Shown here in pieces: positions 59,026 to 64,000 of a stretch of 64,000 bases of DNA. Position numbers and translations under genes: made by a program. Each line of letters begins with the position of its first letter. The first letter of the stretch is position 1. The stretch spans positions 30,970,169 to 31,034,168 of the forward strand of contig CM037862.1 of NCBI GenBank assembly GCA_021292105.1. Direction: 5' to 3'. The stretch comes from Anadara kagoshimensis. Taxonomy: Eukaryota > Mollusca > Bivalvia > Arcoida > Arcidae. The notes under the pieces are model-generated. The model saw only the letters and a list, made by a program, of their open reading frames with translations, was not told the DNA's origin and made no database searches.

Positions 59026-60385
59026 TGATATAAACATAGCACTGTCGTGCTGTACAGTGTAGTTGGGAAAATTGTGTTCTGGCAAGACAGAATATAACCG
59101 AAAATTCGGGGGGGGGGGGGGGGGGGGGGGTCGATCTATGCATAGTCCGACGAATGTTTTTTTTTTTTTTTTTTTGGAAAAAGAAACAATGTACCAAACC
59201 ATGTATTGCTAATTTAGATAGTAGAAAATAATAATTTCATAAATATATGAAAAAGACAATCGGTAATTAAAATTTTAAAAAGTTGTACCCGATCGTTTTG
59301 TCATTTCGGATAGAGAGAAAGTAGAGTTTTGCAGATCCTACCGTCGCTATGTAACTGGATCATTTGCTGTTAATCTGGGTTTTAATTAACTGCTGATTAT
59401 CACTCACAATATTCCCGTTTCATGTTGATGGTGAAGTACAGTTGTTTTACCAGTTCCGAATTTTTACTACCAAATAATCTAAAATTTCAATCCCGTTCAA
59501 TTAAAGGAATCGCAAAATAACTTTCTAAATTTGCTTCTACTTGAATGTATGGGCATTAATTGTTTAAATAATATAAACTTCAACCGCTTCCTAACTGTAT
59601 GTGCAGGACAGGTCGACAGATTGTTGGTGACCTAGTTTAACGATGTAAACAAATCGTGATCACGGAAATGCTTTTTTCAAGAAAACATACTACCACGTGT
59701 TTTTGAGGACAGGTGTCGATATTTTGGAATCAGTAAACATTTGTATTATTACACCACATAAATTTTATTTCCTCTGCTTGTGGATGACGTCTGCAGCAGC
59801 GCTTATATGAAACCCTGTTCGGAACTGGTAAAACGACTGTATTTAAAATTTGCACACAACAATGTACGAATTATCTCCCTTTCACGAAAGTAAAATCTAA
59901 TCGATAAACATTTTAAAATATGACACAATTGCCTCAACATCAAAATACGTTATCATAACCTTCAAAATAAATTTAAATTTCCATAGATTTCACTAAGAAT
60001 TAATTAAACAACCTGCCGTTGCTGTTCATTTCATAAAAAGTTATGATTTTACATCGTAGGACGCAAAATTCTCGAACTACTTTTTATTGTAAACATGAGA
60101 TCAGTTCGCCAAATTGCAGAAATTATTAGATGCATCCCGTCGCAATATTTTACTAGATTCCGAAATGTATTCCGAAAATTTATTCCAAATGTGCATATGT
60201 AACCAAATGCATTACCCGTCTCAGAATACATATCTCACGATAAAACAGATATACTTCTTTCACGCTCATTTACCAGGCGCACTATTTCCAGGTGTACTCA
60301 TATCTTATAATTTCATAGCAAAGAAGCTCGATATCTTGGAAGAAAGCGATAGCAATGTACGCGTTCACTTTGTTCACGCTGTACA
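59026..60385 (+). mobile_element. Repeat X, copy X4
   Basis: Left end AAACATAGCACTGTCGTGCT then GTACAGTGTAGTTGGG; right end TTGTTCACGCTGTACAAAAA. It contains a 23-bp G run (59108-59130) and a T run (about 59156-59175), and carries the Z insertion at 59439-59839. Its 60114-60419 plus-strand ORF and overlapping minus-strand ORF are shared with other X copies but show no known domain. Confidence 0.8.
59439..59839. mobile_element. Mariner-like MITE Z inside repeat X4
   Basis: The left end CAGTTGTTTTACCAGTTCCG is mirrored by the right end CGGAACTGGTAAAACGACTG, about 22 bp with one mismatch. TA flanks both sides (59437-59438 and 59840-59841). X2, which lacks the insertion, shows related sequence continuing across this point. 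X1 carries the same insertion minus both termini. Confidence 0.75.
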
Positions 60386-61168
60386 AAAATCCCCAAAAGG
60401 TTTTTTCTCTTTTCAGTAAATTTAAATATTAGCATCAGATTATTTACCATATTTTTACAATATTAATTAATGTTTTATTATCTGGATATTTAAAATATTC
60501 ATTATTATTTAAAAAATATCTGCGAATCTATAGGAATTCAAAACCTCCAATGAAAAGAGCTAAATATGACAGTTTTGTTATACCATGTCAACATTCTAAT
60601 ATCTCTTGGAACTTACATGAATTTCCATGACTTTGTGGTATGGTCAAAGAGAGATAACTTTAAATCATGGTAAGTTAACATTTTGCACAGCAACATCAAA
60701 GTGTGCTGCTAAATCAAGCAATTACACAGATGATAACGTAAATAGAGTAGTTTCCCCTGGATGCGCAGATTCAGTGTGCAATGAAAAAACCCAAAATTGT
60801 CTTTAAGAACCTTGCCATTTCCTCATTTTGAGCCCCACAGCAACATTTGTGCAAATCTGAAATTAGGTATCCTAAGTATGCTACACATGACATATATAAG
60901 CTATATCTTTTGAATCTTCAGAGAAGAAGATTTTTAAAGTTTTTTATTACATGTATTTCCCGCTTATGGGACCCCAAGGGGACATAGCTCCTTCTTTGTG
61001 CAAATCTTAAAGCCTTTCAGCAAGGCATGATTGTTAGTAAGTTTCATCAAATTTGACCAGGTAGTTTTGGAGGTGATGTGATTAAAATGTGAAATGTTAA
61101 CGCACTATGGACAACGCACAACAGAAGACGGACGCTGAACCATCACAATAGCTCCTCTGAGCTAAAAA
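60386..61168 (+). mobile_element. Intronic sequence and pearl right-end fragment (about 60880-61168)
   Basis: The first ~500 bp are unrecognised. From about 60910 the sequence follows pearl right regions (CAGAGAAGAAGATTTTTAAA, GGTAGTTTTGGAGGTGATGT) and ends CAATAGCTCCTCTGAGCTAA, a terminus in which the GCCTTTGGCTCAGG loop has been deleted. Confidence 0.6.
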
Positions 61169-61609
61169 TTTATAGTTTTCCAGATAATCAACAATTAAGT
61201 ATTATTTCCATCTGTGACCTTGATCTTTGAACCCATGACCTTTATTTATAAATCAAAATGGTCATTATGACATTATCAACAATATTGTAATATACATGCC
61301 TATACAAAAAGTTATTATATAAGTCCTAATGGACTTTGCATAATAAGTAAGAGTAAAATAACATGAAAAAAAGAGTTTTACAAAAAATTCAGTCAGTGGC
61401 TATAGCTCCAGATTTTATGACCATTTTGGAAATACTTTGAGAAACATTAGCAGCAGAATCAAAGGGGGATCTACCACTTTGTAGTCTCTATAGGTTGACA
61501 GGTATGTTAACCAACAACAAACAATAGCAATAGCTCATCTTATTCTCAACGGTGTGCTTAAAACACTTTGCCATGCAGTTAACATTTCATTGTTAAAGGG
61601 GTTCATTAT
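61169..61609 (+). mobile_element. Pearl core fragment and unrecognised sequence
   Basis: One core unit (ATCTGTGACCTTGATCTTTG) runs to about 61320. The rest shows only weak pearl right-region similarity (CAATAGCTCATCTTATTCTC near 61525). Confidence 0.5.
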
Positions 61610-62076
61610 TAGAGATGGGATACTGAAAAAAAATTACCACGGTATACCACAGTATTTTACCAAATACCACGGTATACCACACATCCATTTAAAATACATG
61701 TAGTATATCTATTCCTATATAAAATAACAGCTAAGGAATTTGGGCATTGGATATTTTGAGCAAATCAAGGTTGCTAACACACAATAAAATTCGCAGATTT
61801 GTCTGTATTTCAACCAAATTTATTCAAAACTTGAAATCTAAATCTCATAAGATTATTGTCAAAGATTTTAACAAAATTCAAATGAACACATCAAAATTCA
61901 AACTGTTATTTCAACAATTATCAACATAATATTGTATTTAAGCACAGTATAAATCACTCAAATGTTTCCCTCATTAAACATACTAAATACCTGTATTCAA
62001 AGACTTCACCACGGTATTACCGGTACCTGGTCAGTACCATGGTAAACCGATATACCGGTAATACTGCGCACCACTA
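61610..62076. mobile_element. hAT-like MITE with 8-bp target duplication beside an exon
   Basis: Starts TAGAGATGGGATACTG and ends GGTAATACTGCGCACCACTA. The inverted termini share TAGNGNTGNG. The 8-bp direct repeat TTCATTAT flanks it exactly (61602-61609 and 62077-62084). The length is 467 bp. The interior has several CCACGGTATACCAC palindromic motifs and no credible gene (the ORF at 61747-61929 is a low-complexity Lys/Ile/Asn peptide). It lies 19 nt from the splice donor of the exon ending at 62104. Confidence 0.82.
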
Positions 62077-62103
62077 TTCATTATTCAGTGTATAAAAACT
62101 TAC

Positions 62104-62207
62104 CAGGTGACTGTGGCACACTGTATATATATTGTTCAGAATCTAATGCCCTTCTAAAATATTTGGCTTTCCAAGTATCAACTCCTTCTTGAAATTCAGT
62201 AAGATTA
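62104..62207 (-). CDS. Calcium channel alpha-2/delta subunit, internal exon (first of three seen)
   Basis: A 104-bp exon with acceptor TTTTATTTTCTAG and a strong donor CCTG|GTAAGT. It enters needing one base to complete a codon and leaves in phase 1, matching the next exon at 47110. It encodes NLTEFQEGVDTWKAKYFRRA then LDSEQYIYSVPQSP; an N-glycosylation sequon (NLT) is visible at its start. The YIYSVP segment resembles the region of alpha-2/delta proteins a short way upstream of KPAVVG, where Y(I/V)FSVP-type motifs occur, in the extracellular part of alpha-2. Taken alone the exon would be weak evidence; the splice sites, orientation, order and phase with the other two make it convincing. Upstream exons lie beyond the right window edge. 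Confidence 0.72.
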
Positions 62208-62616
62208 CTAGAAAATAAAAATCAACATATTTAGATGTTAAAAAAGTCTGTATATGCATTTATTTTAGCAATTGGCCATTGTACAATTACCTATAATATT
62301 CTAATATCCATGCCTATACAAAAAGTTAATGTTTAGTAGACAATTAACTGTTTTAGTATTCATTTGCATCTGTACCTTGACCTTTGAACCTATGACCTTT
62401 TTCTATACATCAAAATGATCGTTGTTTCAATACCTACAACATTCTAATATACATGTCTATACAAAAATTTAAAGTTTTCAAGATAGTTAATCATTTCAAT
62501 ATTGCTTTATATCTGTAACCTTAACCTTTGAACCCATGACCTTAATCTATATATCAAAATTATCGTTACATCAATACTAACAATATTCTAATATACATGC
62601 CTATACAAAAAGTTTA
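62208..62616 (+). mobile_element. Pearl core fragment
   Basis: From about 62268 two to three core units (TGTACCTTGACCTTTGAACC) run up to a MITE insertion at AGTTTA|TA. Confidence 0.7.
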
Positions 62617-62618
62617 TA

Positions 62619-63089
62619 CAGTAGAACTTCGATCGCTCGAACATCGATGCCTCGAATACCCCGGATAACTCAAAGTCATGTGCCGGTCCCGTCAAAATCC
62701 CTATTAAATCATATGTAAATAAACCTCAATCGCTCGAACTACGATAGCTCGAATATCCCCGCTCGCTCGAACAATAAATATTTGTCATAGGTGTTAATTT
62801 GGTAAAAATTCAACTTTCGCTCGAATACAATTTTATTAGAATGACATGTAGTCAGTCATTGTAAACAAAACACAACCTGAAGCCATGATACAGATTACAC
62901 CGAAAGTGATAGAGCAAAACGAAATAACTCGTCTGGAACATAGAGTGTTACTCAAGAGTACTAATTAACCGTGATCAGTTCAGTAATCTCTTAATCCGAG
63001 TACGACCCACGGGTGCTTGATCAGTAGAGTCCACGCCAGATAATTAACTTTTTACTTCCCATGGACTTCGAGCCATCGAAGTTCTACTG
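62619..63089. mobile_element. Pogo/Tigger-like MITE with TA target duplication
   Basis: Left end CAGTAGAACTTCGATCGCTC, and right end inverse CAGTAGAACTTCGATGGCTC. TA is duplicated at 62617-62618 and 63090-63091, and the element is 471 bp. Repeated GCTCGAA motifs lie inside. Removing it restores a pearl-like AGTTTATAGTTT. Non-coding. Confidence 0.82.
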
Positions 63090-63260
63090 TAGTTTAAAAT
63101 CAGAGGTTAATTAAAATGAAATTACTGAAGGTACTGAAGCATCAGCTAAACTGAGCAATTTGATAAAAAAAAATGTGCACTTGAAACTGAGATTTGTCTA
63201 ATGAATCAGTAACAAATGATCAAAGTACTGAAAGTACTGAAACTCCAAAACCTGTTTTTA

Positions 63261-64000
63261 AACAAGAGGCCCATGGGCCTGATACGCTCACCTGATAACT
63301 AATGGCTAGCTGATAGATTTAAGAAAACATAAATACTAAACCCCAATGACTTTTTCTTTAAATCATGATAACCATTGTATCAATACCTACAATATTCTAA
63401 TATACATGCCTATACAAAAAGTTAATAGTTTTCAAGATAATTAACCATTTCAGTATTGTTTCACATCTGTGACCTTGACCTTTGAACCCATGACCTTTTC
63501 TATACATCAAAATGATCGAAAAATGTATCAATACCTACAACATTCTAATATATAAGCCTATACAAAAAGTTTATAGTTTTCGAGATAATTAACCATTTCA
63601 GTATTGTTTCACATCTGTGACCTTGACCTTTGAACCCATGACCTTTTTCTATACATCAAAATGATCATTGTATTGATACCTACAACATTCTAATATACAT
63701 GCCTATACAAAAAGTTTATAGTTTTAGAGATAATTAATCATTTCGGTATTATTTCACATCTGTGACCTTGACCTTTGAACCAATGACCTTTTTCTATACA
63801 TTAAAATGATCGTTGTATCAATACCTACACCATTCAAATATACATGTCTATATAAAAAGTTTATAGTTTTAGAGATAATTAATCATTTTGGTATTATTTC
63901 ACATCTGTGACCTTGACCTTTGAACCCATGACCTTTTTCTATACATTAAAATGATCGTTGTATCAATACCTACACCATTCAAATATACATGTCTATATAA
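63261..64000 (+). mobile_element. Pearl-type element E9, cut by window edge
   Basis: Left end AACAAGAGGCCCATGGGCCT then GATACGCTCACCTG. Four core units (63478, 63620, 63770, 63915) run on to the right edge; the right end is outside the window. Confidence 0.85.

Overview
The window is nuclear DNA of an animal, almost certainly a bivalve mollusc. It is AT-rich, lacks bacterial-type gene density, and is dominated by repeat families typical of bivalves. These are pearl-type (Helentron-associated) elements that open with AACAAGAGGCCC and close with CTCAGGTGAGCTAAAA, a tRNA-derived SINE, and many short inverted-repeat (MITE-like) elements. Family names come from recognition by eye; no database was searched.

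Only one host gene is supported. Three minus-strand exons (62207-62104, 47110-47009, 38916-38759) have good splice sites and mutually compatible phases. Together they encode part of the C-terminal half of a voltage-gated calcium channel alpha-2/delta subunit. The introns between them are 14,993 and 8,092 bp and are filled with transposons. No exon downstream of 38759 was recognised, so the gene either continues past the left edge or holds small exons that were missed.

Layout. 1-9035: a tandem array of 17 copies of a 549-bp internal segment of a non-LTR retrotransposon, running directly into the decayed reverse transcriptase of the same element (9036-9903). 9907-15498: copy A of a duplicated block (copy B 29101-31821, fragment C 49045-49318); A carries a 2,294-bp element flanked by TTAA that is absent from B. 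15497-24213: large pearl elements, one nested in another. 24214-29100: mostly single-copy sequence with one mariner-like MITE, an ATTT-rich tandem repeat and a GA microsatellite. 31822-38758: single-copy sequence, a SINE pair, and a broken L1-type ORF1 on the minus strand. 38759-62207: the calcium channel exons with pearl elements, hAT-like and mariner-like MITEs, palindromic elements, a 562-bp inverted duplication and four copies of an unclassified repeat called X here. 62208-64000: more pearl sequence and a pogo/Tigger-like MITE.

The points most worth following up are the in-place expansion of a LINE segment into an array, the TTAA filled/empty site pair, short elements lying 20-45 bp from calcium channel splice donors, a highly palindromic element beside an exon, the inverted duplication, and the pearl core repeat, each unit of which carries several nuclear-receptor-like half-sites. 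No complete protein-coding gene, operon, CRISPR array or functional RNA gene is present.
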